A stretch of 46,990 nucleotides of DNA from Candidatus Cryptoclostridium obscurum (GCA_904420535.1 CAJFVQ010000059.1:1-46990); one strand, 5' to 3'; counted from the first letter of the stretch, positions 29,824 through 38,608 are shown. A program made the numbers and translations. The notes: a model not told the origin generated them from the letters alone.

Positions 29824-30450
29824 CTATTTTAACCAGAGCAAGAGTTCCGATAGACCTTGAATTACGGGAACCGTATGATCGTCAATGGTTCCATAACCGT
29901 AAGCAGCATGAATAAAGGGGATTCCTGCAGCCTTCGCCGCATGGTAGTCGCCCATGGTGTCTCCGATGTAGACGGGTTTTTTTAACTGATTTCGTTCCAT
30001 CACAAGGCGAATATTATCGCCTTTTGGCCGCTGGGTGCGGCTAAAGTATTCGAAGTCTTGAAAATAATTCCAGAGATGGTAATGATCTAAAAATGCTTCA
30101 ATGTATCCGTGCCCGCAGTTACTGACGATGAATAGTGGTACTTGTCGGCTCAAGGCCTCAATGGTTTCTTCCAGATCATTGTAAAGTACTGCCCCGTATT
30201 CTGTTAAAAAGTCCTGTTCCACAAGGTTGCACTGGCGCATGATTCGCAGCCCTTCTTCTTCGTCTAAATCGGGAAATAAAACTTTAGGAATTTCCTTTTC
30301 TGTGAGTCCCATAATCTTTGTTACGTCTTTCTCCGTCAATGGCGGCGTATTGGGACGGCTCTTGCTGACTGCAACATTCCACGCTTTTGTCACGTTGGCT
30401 GTGGCGTTCCAAAGGGTTCCGTCAAGATCAAAGATAAAACTGTCATACAT
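29824..30450 (-). CDS. HAD-superfamily hydrolase (phosphoglycolate phosphatase-like)
   Basis: MYDSFIFDLDGTLWN; FIVSNCGHGYIEAFL; KPVYIGDTMGDYHAAKAAGIPFIHAAYGYG. Confidence 0.93.
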   Translation of the reverse strand: MYDSFIFDLDGTLWNATANVTKAWNVAVSKSRPNTPPLTEKDVTKIMGLTEKEIPKVLFPDLDEEEGLRIMRQCNLVEQDFLTEYGAVLYNDLEETIEALSRQVPLFIVSNCGHGYIEAFLDHYHLWNYFQDFEYFSRTQRPKGDNIRLVMERNQLKKPVYIGDTMGDYHAAKAAGIPFIHAAYGYGTIDDHTVPVIQGLSELLLWLK

Positions 30451-30671
30451 ATGTGATTCTCCGTAGAATTTGAAAAATTGGTGATAATTTGATTTTACCC
30501 TCTTTATAAAATCGCGTCAAGTCGGGTACGCTTATTCTTAGAAGTCCTCATTGAGATTTTTTTTGAAAAAACCGCAGTATTTTGATGATTTTTTTTATTT
30601 CAGGTATTCCCAAATGGCGAAATAGGGTGTATAATGAGGACTAACTACTGATTAGAACGGAGGCAAATTAC

Positions 30672-30980
30672 ATGGCAGTACCTAAAATTACTCCTGAGGA
30701 AAGAGCGAAAGCATTACAGAAAGCACAGCAAGTAAGAAAGGATCGTGCAGCACTGCGAGAAAAAATGAAAGCAGGAGCTATGACGATGAAAGACGTCATT
30801 GATAAAAAAGACGACGATATTGTTGGCGGCATGCGCGTCAAATATGTTTTGGAATCTTTGCCCGGAATCGGCAAAGTGAGAGCCAAAGAATTGATGGATC
30901 GTATCGGTATTGATGAAAATCGTAAAATCAAGGGTTTGGGGTCTCGTCAGGAAGCAGCATTGCTGGAATATTTGAAATAA
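30672..30980 (+). CDS. Integration host factor, actinobacterial type (mIHF-like)
   Basis: TPEERAKALQKAQQVRKDRAALREKMKAG...VIDKKDDDIVGGMRVKYVLESLPGIGKVRAKELMDRIGI...IKGLGSRQEAALLEYL. Confidence 0.9.
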   Translation: MAVPKITPEERAKALQKAQQVRKDRAALREKMKAGAMTMKDVIDKKDDDIVGGMRVKYVLESLPGIGKVRAKELMDRIGIDENRKIKGLGSRQEAALLEYLK

Positions 30981-30996
30981 GCCATGAGAATTTTTG

Positions 30997-31028
30997 GCAG
31001 GTCGGCATATGGTCGACCTGCTTTTTTA
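30997..31028 (+). terminator. Rho-independent terminator after mIHF-like gene
   Basis: GCAGGTCG...CGACCTGC followed by TTTTTT. Confidence 0.85.
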
Positions 31029-31043
31029 TGATTTTATATCATC

Positions 31044-31083
31044 TGTTGTAGTTGTTGACATTACAACAATGGCATGGTATACT
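31044..31083 (+). promoter_or_regulatory. Promoter and operator-like dyad of Rrf2 gene
   Basis: TTGACA (31055-31060) N17 TATACT (31078-31083); TTGTAG-N9-TTACAA dyad (31046-31066) overlapping -35. Confidence 0.7.
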
Positions 31084-31111
31084 GATACAGAGGAAGAAAG
31101 GGGAGGGTAAG

Positions 31112-31555
31112 ATGCAAATTTCAAGTAGGTTTACGATTGCGATTCATATTTTTGCTTGCATCGCCACCTTTGAAAAGGATTATAAAATAACAAGCGAATT
31201 TCTCGCTTCCAGTGTGAATGTGAATCCGGTGATTATCAGAAAACTGTTGTCCCAACTGAAAGCAGCAGGGCTCGTCACCGTTACCAGGGGCAGCGGCGGC
31301 GCTGCCGTTGCCAAACCTTTGGAAGAAATCACTCTGTTTGACATTTATCAGGCTGTGGACTGTGTGGAACATGGGGAACTCTTTCATTTTCATGAGAACC
31401 CGTCTTTGCAATGTCCTGTTGGGCGCAATATCCATCGCGTTCTCGATGACAAGCTGGAGCGGATTCAAAATGCCATGGAGCAGGAAATGAAAGCCATTAC
31501 TGTGGCCGATATTATTCGCGATACAGAAACTTATATTGCGCAAAACAATCTATAA
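31112..31555 (+). CDS. Rrf2-family transcriptional regulator (YwnA-like)
   Basis: MQISSRFTIAIHIFACIATFEKDYKITSEFLASSVNVNPVIIRKLLSQLKAAGLVTVTRGSGGAAVAKPLEEITLFDIYQAVD. Confidence 0.93.
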   Translation: MQISSRFTIAIHIFACIATFEKDYKITSEFLASSVNVNPVIIRKLLSQLKAAGLVTVTRGSGGAAVAKPLEEITLFDIYQAVDCVEHGELFHFHENPSLQCPVGRNIHRVLDDKLERIQNAMEQEMKAITVADIIRDTETYIAQNNL

Positions 31556-31597
31556 CATTTCAAATACTTTTAAGATTGCATGTTCTTAGTCTTTCAT

Positions 31598-31631
31598 AAG
31601 CCATATTCCGTTAAGGAGTATGGCTTTTTTC
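31598..31631 (+). terminator. Rho-independent terminator after Rrf2 gene
   Basis: AAGCCATATTCC-gttaa-GGAGTATGGCTTTTTT. Confidence 0.85.
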
Positions 31632-31721
31632 TTTGATCGCGGATATTTGTAAAATCTTTTTGCGATTTCCTTTTTAAAAAATAGAACCTGTGGAACAAAA
31701 AAATTTTTTGAAAAAATCTAG

Positions 31722-31790
31722 TTGTAACTATTGACATTACAATAAAGCCGTGATATGATATGGCCATAAGTTGTAATAACGATTATTACA
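31722..31790 (+). promoter_or_regulatory. Promoter with two operator-like dyads upstream of NAD(P)-binding gene
   Basis: TTGACA (31731-31736) N17 TATGAT (31754-31759); TTGTAA-N9-TTACAA (31722-31742); TGTAATAA-CGA-TTATTACA (31772-31790). Confidence 0.7.
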
Positions 31791-31823
31791 TTATAAATAT
31801 TTTATTGACAGGAGGCTGTTAAA

Positions 31824-32453
31824 ATGAAAATTGCGGTAATTTGTGCCAACGGAAAAGCAGGAAAATTGATTGTGAAAGAAGCGGTGTCAAGAGGGCTTGA
31901 TGTCACAGCTGTTGTTAGGGAAGAGAACCAAAGCGCTACCCAAAAGGTGATCCAAAAAGACTTGTTTGATCTGACGGTCGAAGATCTCGAAGGCTTTGAT
32001 GTCGTTATCGACGCCTTTGGCGCTTGGACTGAGGATACCCTTCCTCTTCACAGCACCTCTTTGAAAAAGCTTTGTGACCTTCTCAGCGGCTCTTCCACAC
32101 GTTTGTTGGTGGTGGGCGGTGCAGGAAGTCTGTATGTCAATAAAGAGCACACCGCTTGTGTGGCCGATGGATCCGATTTCCCCGATGCTTTCAAACCCCT
32201 TGCTGCTGCCATGGCTAAAGCTTTGGGAGAACTTCGTCAAAGAAATGATGTACAATGGACCTACCTCAGTCCCGCGGGAGATTTCCAAGCCGAAGGCGAA
32301 AAAACCGGGAAGTACATCCTCGGCGGTGAAGAACTGGTATTGAATTCCAAAGGAGAAAGTGTCATTAGCTATGCCGATTATGCCATTGCCATGATCGACG
32401 AAGCAGTCAAAGGCAATCATATCCAAGAAAGAATCAGCGTTGTGTCTGAATAA
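31824..32453 (+). CDS. NAD(P)-binding/NmrA-like oxidoreductase (YwnB-like)
   Basis: MKIAVICANGKAGKLIVKEAVSRGLDVTAVVRE Rossmann start; VQWTYLSPAGDFQAEGEKTGKYILGGEE. Confidence 0.9.
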   Translation: MKIAVICANGKAGKLIVKEAVSRGLDVTAVVREENQSATQKVIQKDLFDLTVEDLEGFDVVIDAFGAWTEDTLPLHSTSLKKLCDLLSGSSTRLLVVGGAGSLYVNKEHTACVADGSDFPDAFKPLAAAMAKALGELRQRNDVQWTYLSPAGDFQAEGEKTGKYILGGEELVLNSKGESVISYADYAIAMIDEAVKGNHIQERISVVSE

Positions 32454-32491
32454 AAGTTCCTTTCTGATCTGATTAAAAAAGAAAGCGATTT

Positions 32492-32526
32492 TGTAAGGCA
32501 GCATCCGTACGGGTGCTGTCTTATTT
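32492..32526 (+). terminator. Terminator-like hairpin
   Basis: AAGGCAGCATCC-gtac-GGGTGCTGTCTT then ATTTT. Confidence 0.65.
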
Positions 32527-32558
32527 TGATAGACTGCAGCATTTTTTTGAAAATTTTC

Positions 32559-32611
32559 TTGACAATTGTTTTTGCGTGTGATATATTGTACTTGTTCAAT
32601 AATCACAATAT
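32559..32611 (+). promoter_or_regulatory. Promoter and candidate operator of GntR-ABC operon
   Basis: TTGACA (32559-32564) N17 TATATT (32582-32587); ATATTGT (32583-32589)/ACAATAT (32605-32611) dyad and GTGAT (32578-32582)/ATCAC (32602-32606). Confidence 0.6.
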
Positions 32612-32743
32612 AGATCAATTAATCGGACCAAAGGCAAAGCGCCAAATTCTCAGGAAATGAGAACAGAGTGGAGGGAATGGTCTGCGGACAGACACGATCA
32701 TTTATCAAAAGAGAAAAGAGAAAAGAGAAAAGGAGGGAGTCTT

Positions 32744-33118
32744 TTGGAGATCATCATAAGCAGCAACACGAGCAAGCCCATTTATGAACAGATCACATCT
32801 CAAATTAAGGCAATGATTATGAGCGGGGAATTGAGGGCGGGTGATCCCATTCCTTCCATGCGTTCCCTGGCAAAATCCATTCACGTCAGTGTGATTACAG
32901 TGCAAAAGGCTTATGAAGATTTACAGAGGGATGGTTTTATCGAAACAACAGTGGGTCGTGGTAGTTTCGTGTCCACGCTCAATAAGAATTTTTATCAGGA
33001 AGAGCAACAGCGCAAAGCAGAAGAGCATTTACAAGAAGCCGCAGAAATCGCCAGATCGAGCGGCATTTCCCTTGAAAAACTTCAGGAGCTTTTAAAGCTT
33101 TTCTATGAGGAGGATTGA
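32744..33118 (+). CDS. GntR-family regulator, YtrA-type
   Basis: SNTSKPIYEQITSQIKAMIMSGELRAGDPIPSMRSLAKSIHVSVITVQKAYEDLQRDGFIETTVGRGSFVS; TTG at 32744 after AGGAGGGAG SD. Confidence 0.93.
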   Translation: MEIIISSNTSKPIYEQITSQIKAMIMSGELRAGDPIPSMRSLAKSIHVSVITVQKAYEDLQRDGFIETTVGRGSFVSTLNKNFYQEEQQRKAEEHLQEAAEIARSSGISLEKLQELLKLFYEED

Positions 33119-33120
33119 TG

Positions 33121-33984
33121 ATGGAACAAAATGCGTTAGTCGTTGATGGTTTGACAAAACAATACCGCGATTTTACATTGGATCATATCTCTTTTTGTGT
33201 TCCTCGCGGTTCGATTGTGGGCTTAATTGGTGAAAACGGAGCGGGAAAGAGTACTGCGATTCAGGCCATTCTTGGTTTGATTCAAAAAGATGCCGGCAGT
33301 ATTTCCCTATTGGGAAAAACGGAAGAGGAAATGGATGCCGCGACCCGCAATCGGATCGGCGTTGTTTTTGACGGCAGCAATTTCCCCGGCGCCTTATCTC
33401 CGGACAAATTGAACACGGTCTTTCAACGGATCTATGAAACCTGGGATGAAGACGTTTATTTTTCCTTATTAGAACAGTTATCTCTACCGAAAGAGAAAAA
33501 ATTCAAAGAATTTTCCAAGGGAATGCGAATGAAATTGTCTATCGCCGTTGCTCTATCGCATCATTCTGAATTTCTGATCTTGGATGAAGCCACCAGCGGC
33601 CTGGATCCTGTGGTGCGGGATGATATTTTGGATATATTTTTAGACTTTGTTCAAGATGAAAACCACTCTATTTTGGTCTCTTCCCATATTACCAGTGATT
33701 TGGAAAAGGTTGCCGATTATATTGTCTTTCTTCATGAGGGCAAAATCATATTTTCCAAGTCCAAAGATGAATTAATCTATCGTTATGGAATTATCAAATG
33801 CGGCGCCGCGCAATTTGCCGCCATTGATCAACAAGACATCGTTGCTTGGCGCAAACAGGATTATGAATGGGATATTCTCGTCGCCGACCGTGATGCTGCC
33901 GGGAAAAAGTATCCCAAGACCATCATTGACCCAGCTACCATCGATGATATCATGCTGTTTTATGGAAAGGGGGAACGGCCATGA
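33121..33984 (+). CDS. ABC transporter ATP-binding protein
   Basis: Walker A GENGAGKST; FSKGMRMKLSIAVALSHHSEFLILDEATSGLDP; either of two adjacent ATGs (33118/33121) may start. Confidence 0.93.
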   Translation: MEQNALVVDGLTKQYRDFTLDHISFCVPRGSIVGLIGENGAGKSTAIQAILGLIQKDAGSISLLGKTEEEMDAATRNRIGVVFDGSNFPGALSPDKLNTVFQRIYETWDEDVYFSLLEQLSLPKEKKFKEFSKGMRMKLSIAVALSHHSEFLILDEATSGLDPVVRDDILDIFLDFVQDENHSILVSSHITSDLEKVADYIVFLHEGKIIFSKSKDELIYRYGIIKCGAAQFAAIDQQDIVAWRKQDYEWDILVADRDAAGKKYPKTIIDPATIDDIMLFYGKGERP

Positions 33985-34613
33985 AAGGTTTGTTACTCAA
34001 GGATTTTCTTATCATTCGGGAGGGGCTTTTGATTATGTTTTTTACCATGGTCGCCATTGGTATCGGTATGGTGATTTTAGTTTCTCCCTGGGTCTTAACG
34101 GTGATTGCCGGCGTTTCTCTGAGCATGACTGCTGTTACGACAATTCAAAACGACAAAACCACCCAATGGGATAAATTTTCCGCAACGCTTCCCGTTTCGC
34201 GGGCACAGATTATCTCCAGTAAGTATTTCATGTATTTGTTGCTCGGCCTTGTGGGTATTGCCTTGGGGATTTTATTCAGTGTCGTTGTATCTATATGGAA
34301 ACAGGACTTCGACGGAGAACAGTTGCTCTTGTATCTTTCCGTTGCTGTCATGATGTCGTTTTTACCCGGCAGCATCAGCATCCCTCTCTCTTTTATTCTC
34401 GATGAAGAGAAAGGTATGGTTGGTTTGATCCTTTCTTATCTCGTAACCTCAGGTCTTTTTGCTGTCATTGCATTATTTCTGAATCGGGTGCTGCATATCA
34501 GTCTTCTCGATCATTTGGCTACGACTTGCGGGATCGTCGCCGCCATCAGCGCTGTGGTTTATATAGCATCGTGGCTATTCTGTTCCAAAAAACTTTGCCA
34601 TAAGATCTTTTAA
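33981..34613 (+). CDS. ABC-2-type transporter permease
   Basis: Polytopic; TTIQNDKTTQWDKFSATLPVSRAQIISSKY typical of ABC-2 permeases; overlaps ATPase gene. Confidence 0.88.
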   Translation: MKGLLLKDFLIIREGLLIMFFTMVAIGIGMVILVSPWVLTVIAGVSLSMTAVTTIQNDKTTQWDKFSATLPVSRAQIISSKYFMYLLLGLVGIALGILFSVVVSIWKQDFDGEQLLLYLSVAVMMSFLPGSISIPLSFILDEEKGMVGLILSYLVTSGLFAVIALFLNRVLHISLLDHLATTCGIVAAISAVVYIASWLFCSKKLCHKIF

Positions 34614-34625
34614 AACATAAGTAAT

Positions 34626-34692
34626 ATATCACAGAGAAATATCACAGAGAACGCAGCCGCAACTTATGAGCGGTCTGCGTTCTCTGTGATAT
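34626..34692. repeat. Tandem 13-bp repeat plus ~22-bp hairpin downstream of ABC permease
   Basis: ATATCACAGAGAA twice in tandem (34626-34638, 34639-34651); arm ATATCACAGAGAACGCAG (34639-34656) pairs with CTGCGTTCTCTGTGATAT (34675-34692), CCGC/GCGG extends. Confidence 0.8.
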
Positions 34693-34838
34693 GTTATGAT
34701 TTTTCATAAAGGAACTTTTTCATATTCGTTGACGTTAAACAACCAAAGAAAGAATGCTTTCCCAAATGTTGGTGGGATTTTGTTTGATTTTATGATATAA
34801 TAAAACGATATATAAAATCATGGATAGGAGATGTCGGT

Positions 34839-35297
34839 ATGATTTACGGCGCTCATTTTGAAACACCTTTGGGGGTCTTGACCCTATTGGAAGAAAATCA
34901 TGCCTTGATTGCCGTATCCTTCGGTCGGCAACCGGTGGCTGCTTTGGAGCAAACGCCGTTGTTAATGCAAACAGAAAAACAGCTGAAAGAATACTTCAAG
35001 GGGCAACGAAATGTCTTTGATTTGCCATTGCAGATGAAGGGAACCCAGTTTCAGCAGGAAGTTTGGCAAGCGCTGCAAGAGATTCCCTATGGAGAGACGA
35101 GAACTTACAGCGATATTGCCGTTGCCATTGGTCGTCCCAAAGCCACCCGGGCCGTGGGTATGGCAAACCATTGCAATCCATTGGCAATTATTGTACCTTG
35201 CCATCGTGTCATCGGCAAAAACGGATCGCTGACGGGATATGCCGGCGGACTTGAAAAGAAACAGGCTCTGCTGGCTCTGGAAAGTTCTGAGCGTTAA
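34839..35297 (+). CDS. ogt: Methylated-DNA--[protein]-cysteine S-methyltransferase
   Basis: GTQFQQEVWQALQEIPYGETRTYSDIA; active site IIVPCHRVIG; GYAGGLEKKQALLALE. Confidence 0.95.
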   Translation: MIYGAHFETPLGVLTLLEENHALIAVSFGRQPVAALEQTPLLMQTEKQLKEYFKGQRNVFDLPLQMKGTQFQQEVWQALQEIPYGETRTYSDIAVAIGRPKATRAVGMANHCNPLAIIVPCHRVIGKNGSLTGYAGGLEKKQALLALESSER

Positions 35298-35329
35298 TGT
35301 AATCATATTTTTTGGAAGGAGGTCCTCAG

Positions 35330-37075
35330 GTGGATCAATCATTGTTTTTGACCCCCATTCTGTCTCTGCTTGAGGCGTATCCCTGGATTGGTAATTGGTA
35401 TACCTTCGGCGTTCGTTGGGTCCTGGCCTTTTTGGCGATTTTTATTTTATTTAAATCCATTCGTTCCCTGCTCCAAGTGGAAAATCCTTCAGAGATTTGG
35501 GCTTATTTGGGATTCCCCAACGGCAGCAACGAAGCCTTAACCCATTGGGAAAATGTATTGGGCCGTGCTGCCAGTTCCGATGTGGTAATCAATTTCCCCA
35601 GTGTGTCGAGAAATCATGGAACCCTTGTGCGGGATGCCGAGGGAAATTGGACTTATAACGACTTAGGATCTAAAGTGGGCTCAAAAGTCAACGGCGTCGA
35701 GGTGACTGGTCCCACACCTGTAAAAATTGGCGATACGTTAAGCCTTGGCGGCGTTAATTTTATGTTACTTCCCGTCACCGTCAAGGAAAAGCGCAGCAAT
35801 GTCAAACGGCGTTTTCGTTTGGGCCGTCCCGTTTCTCCCTGGTCTTCTCTGATTGCCCTTACTGTGTTTCAGATTCTCACTGCCTTGCAGTTTATTGTTG
35901 CTTTGGGCGAAGAATGTCCCGCTTCTGTACCTCTCTGCATTCTGGGTTTGGCTGCGGTGGAATGGCTTTACTTTATCGTGCTTCGGGCCTTTCGCCGGGT
36001 GGGGTTTGAGATGGAGACCATTGCTTTTTTCCTATCTACGTTGAGTCTGGCCATTACGGCCTCATCCAATCCCGACGCTGTATTCAAACAGCTAGTCGCA
36101 ATTTTGCTTGGGATCGGCATATTTTTGGTTCTCTGTTGGTATCTGAGGGATCTCAACCGGGCCAAAAAAATTCGCTGGCCTTTAATTATTTTTAGCGTGA
36201 TCCTGTTATTGATTAATATTGTTTTCGGTACCACCAAGTATGGTGCGCAAAATTGGGTTTCTTTTGCCGGTTTTTCTATTCAGCCTTCAGAGGTGGTGAA
36301 GCTTTTCTTTATCTTTGCCGGCGCCGCGACGCTGGACGAACTGTTCCAAAAGGGGAACCTTACGGTCTTTATTATTTTTTCCGGGTTCTGTCTGGGGTGT
36401 CTCGCCCTCATGGGGGACTTTGGGACAGCGGCTATTTTTTTCATTACTTTCCTGGTGATCTCCTTCCTCCGCAGCGGTGATTTTTCCAAACTGGTGTTGA
36501 TTGTGGGGGCTGCTGTTTTTGGCGGTATGATGATCTTGCGATTTAAGCCCTACATCGCCAGCCGCTTTGCGGCTTGGGGGCATGTCTGGGAATATGCTAG
36601 TACCACAGGGTACCAGCAAACACGTACCATGTCGGCCTCAGCCAGCGGCGGCCTTGTGGGAGTGGGTGGAGGTGACGGTTGGCTTCAGAGTGTTGCCGCC
36701 GCCGATACGGATCTGGTATTTGGTATGCTTAATGAAGAATGGGGCCTTATCATTGCGATTCTGGCGGTTCTTTGTATTGTGACGTTGGCGGTTTTCGCTG
36801 TAAAGTCCATTGTGTCAGGACGTTCCGCCTTTTATACTATTGCGGCTTGCGCCGCGACTTCAATGTTATTGTTCCAAACGATTTTGAACGTGTTCGGTTC
36901 CGTTGATATTTTGCCATTAACCGGCGTAACTTTCCCCTTTGTTTCTAATGGTGGTACTAGTATGATGGTTTCTTGGGGAATGCTGGCTTATTTGAAGGCG
37001 GCGGACACGAGGCAAAACGCGAGTTTTGCCATACGGCTTCCCAGTAAACGAGAGTTGGGAGGAAAGAAAATATGA
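35330..37075 (+). CDS. FHA domain fused to FtsW/RodA/SpoVE-family SEDS membrane protein
   Basis: N-terminal FHA: LGRAASSDVVINFPSVSRNHGTLVRDAEGNWTYNDLGSKVGSKVNGVEV; C-terminal SEDS: GAQNWVSFAGFSIQPSEVVKLFFI, GDFGTA, LPLTGVTFPFVSNGGTSMMVSW; GTG start after AAGGAGG. Confidence 0.93.
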   Translation: MDQSLFLTPILSLLEAYPWIGNWYTFGVRWVLAFLAIFILFKSIRSLLQVENPSEIWAYLGFPNGSNEALTHWENVLGRAASSDVVINFPSVSRNHGTLVRDAEGNWTYNDLGSKVGSKVNGVEVTGPTPVKIGDTLSLGGVNFMLLPVTVKEKRSNVKRRFRLGRPVSPWSSLIALTVFQILTALQFIVALGEECPASVPLCILGLAAVEWLYFIVLRAFRRVGFEMETIAFFLSTLSLAITASSNPDAVFKQLVAILLGIGIFLVLCWYLRDLNRAKKIRWPLIIFSVILLLINIVFGTTKYGAQNWVSFAGFSIQPSEVVKLFFIFAGAATLDELFQKGNLTVFIIFSGFCLGCLALMGDFGTAAIFFITFLVISFLRSGDFSKLVLIVGAAVFGGMMILRFKPYIASRFAAWGHVWEYASTTGYQQTRTMSASASGGLVGVGGGDGWLQSVAAADTDLVFGMLNEEWGLIIAILAVLCIVTLAVFAVKSIVSGRSAFYTIAACAATSMLLFQTILNVFGSVDILPLTGVTFPFVSNGGTSMMVSWGMLAYLKAADTRQNASFAIRLPSKRELGGKKI

Positions 37076-38430
37076 AAAAATTGGAAAAACGGGCCATCCT
37101 TTGCTTGGTATTGGCAGGAATGCTCCTTTTGGGTCTGGCCTTTTTTATCTTCCAATATATTACCAAAGGCGATGATTGGGCCTCCTTTGCTGCCAACAGA
37201 CATCTCTATCAAAACGGTAACTTGATCCGGGGTTCCATTTACGATGTTGATGGCGACCTTCTTTTGGAAAACAGCGAAGAGGGAACGACTTACAGCGACA
37301 GCGCCGCAGTACGGCGCGCCACCATTCACGCCGTCGGCGACGTAGATGGCAATATTGGCAATGGTGCTGTGACCTCTTTTGCCGATAAATTGACGGGATA
37401 CAACCTCATTACCGGCACCTATTCCCTCACGGGGCGCGGCCGCAACCTCTATCTCTCCATCGACGACGAGGTTTGTCGCGTGGCCAACGAGGCTCTGGAC
37501 GGAAGAAGCGGTATGGTGGGGGTCTATAATTACGAAACAGGCGAAGTCATTTGTATGGTAAGCTCTCCCAATTACGATCCTTTGGACCCCCCTACCCTTG
37601 ATGACGACGACGATTCCGGCTTGTACCTCAACCGCTTTTTGAGCGGCGCCATTGTGCCGGGCTCCATTTTTAAATTGGTGACATTGGCGGCGGCCATTGA
37701 CAATAAAGATGATATTTACGATTGGACTTATGAGTGTACCGGGGAATTGCAGTTAGGAGATGACGTGATCACTTGCCCCAACGCTCATGGTACTGTAGAT
37801 ATTGCCAGGGCTTTGTCTGTTTCTTGTAACTGCGCTTTTGGGGAACTCACATTGGAAGTGGGCAGCGAAGTCATGACCCAATACGTGGAGGATCTGGGCC
37901 TTACCGCCAGTCGTTCGATTAATGGAATCAATACGGCCAAAGGGAAATTTACTTTTCCCGATGATGATGACGCCAGTCTTGCCTGGGCAGGGATTGGTCA
38001 GTATGAAGATTTGATCAATCCTTGTACGATGTTGACTTATATGGGAGCCATTGCCAGCGGCGGTCGTGCGGTTGTTCCGGATTTAATTCATTCTGTCAGA
38101 ACCCAAGGGGGAATTCCTCTGCAAATTCCGTGGAAAAAACATACTAAGCGGCTTATTTCCGAATCTACTGCCGATGAATTGGCGGAGTTGATGCATAATA
38201 ATGTCGTTACTAATTACGGAGAAGGGAATTATCCAGGCCTTGACCTTTGTGCCAAGTCCGGCACTGCCGAAGTTGGCGGCGATTTGGAACCCAACGCCTG
38301 GTTTGCCGGCTTCCTCCGCAATGAGGACGCGCCTTATGCTTTCATTGTTTTGGTAGAAAATGGTGGCAGCGGCAGCAGAGTTGCGGGAAGCGTCGCCAAT
38401 GAAGTCCTCCAAGCAGTGGTTAACCGTTGA
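37072..38430 (+). CDS. Class B penicillin-binding protein (PbpA-like transpeptidase)
   Basis: SxxK GSIFKL; SxN SCN; KSGTAEV; overlaps the SEDS gene. Confidence 0.93.
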   Translation: MKKLEKRAILCLVLAGMLLLGLAFFIFQYITKGDDWASFAANRHLYQNGNLIRGSIYDVDGDLLLENSEEGTTYSDSAAVRRATIHAVGDVDGNIGNGAVTSFADKLTGYNLITGTYSLTGRGRNLYLSIDDEVCRVANEALDGRSGMVGVYNYETGEVICMVSSPNYDPLDPPTLDDDDDSGLYLNRFLSGAIVPGSIFKLVTLAAAIDNKDDIYDWTYECTGELQLGDDVITCPNAHGTVDIARALSVSCNCAFGELTLEVGSEVMTQYVEDLGLTASRSINGINTAKGKFTFPDDDDASLAWAGIGQYEDLINPCTMLTYMGAIASGGRAVVPDLIHSVRTQGGIPLQIPWKKHTKRLISESTADELAELMHNNVVTNYGEGNYPGLDLCAKSGTAEVGGDLEPNAWFAGFLRNEDAPYAFIVLVENGGSGSRVAGSVANEVLQAVVNR

Positions 38431-38496
38431 TTCATGCGGAACGAAAACAGTAGGAGCGGCGATTGGGAAGATGTTCCGTCGTTTGAAAAATAATGT

Positions 38497-38533
38497 CGCC
38501 GAAAATACATCTTGTATTTTCGGCGGCGTTGTT
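38497..38533 (+). terminator. Terminator hairpin after PBP gene
   Basis: CGCCGAAAATACA-tct-TGTATTTTCGGCG, 13-bp perfect stem. Confidence 0.7.
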
Positions 38534-38608
38534 TTATGATAGATTATGTGTTTATTGTGGCATTATCACATTAGAAGCATATCAGACGAAAGATTGCGGG
38601 AGGGCTTT

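Noticed and set aside
29667-29915. 82-aa + strand ORF spanning the 20-bp palindrome
   Set aside because: Translates across the terminator and antisense to the HAD gene; no SD or motif.
31887-32618. 243-aa antisense ORF opposite the NAD(P)-binding gene, running into the GntR promoter
   Set aside because: No recognisable motif; overlaps a confident Rossmann gene and regulatory DNA.
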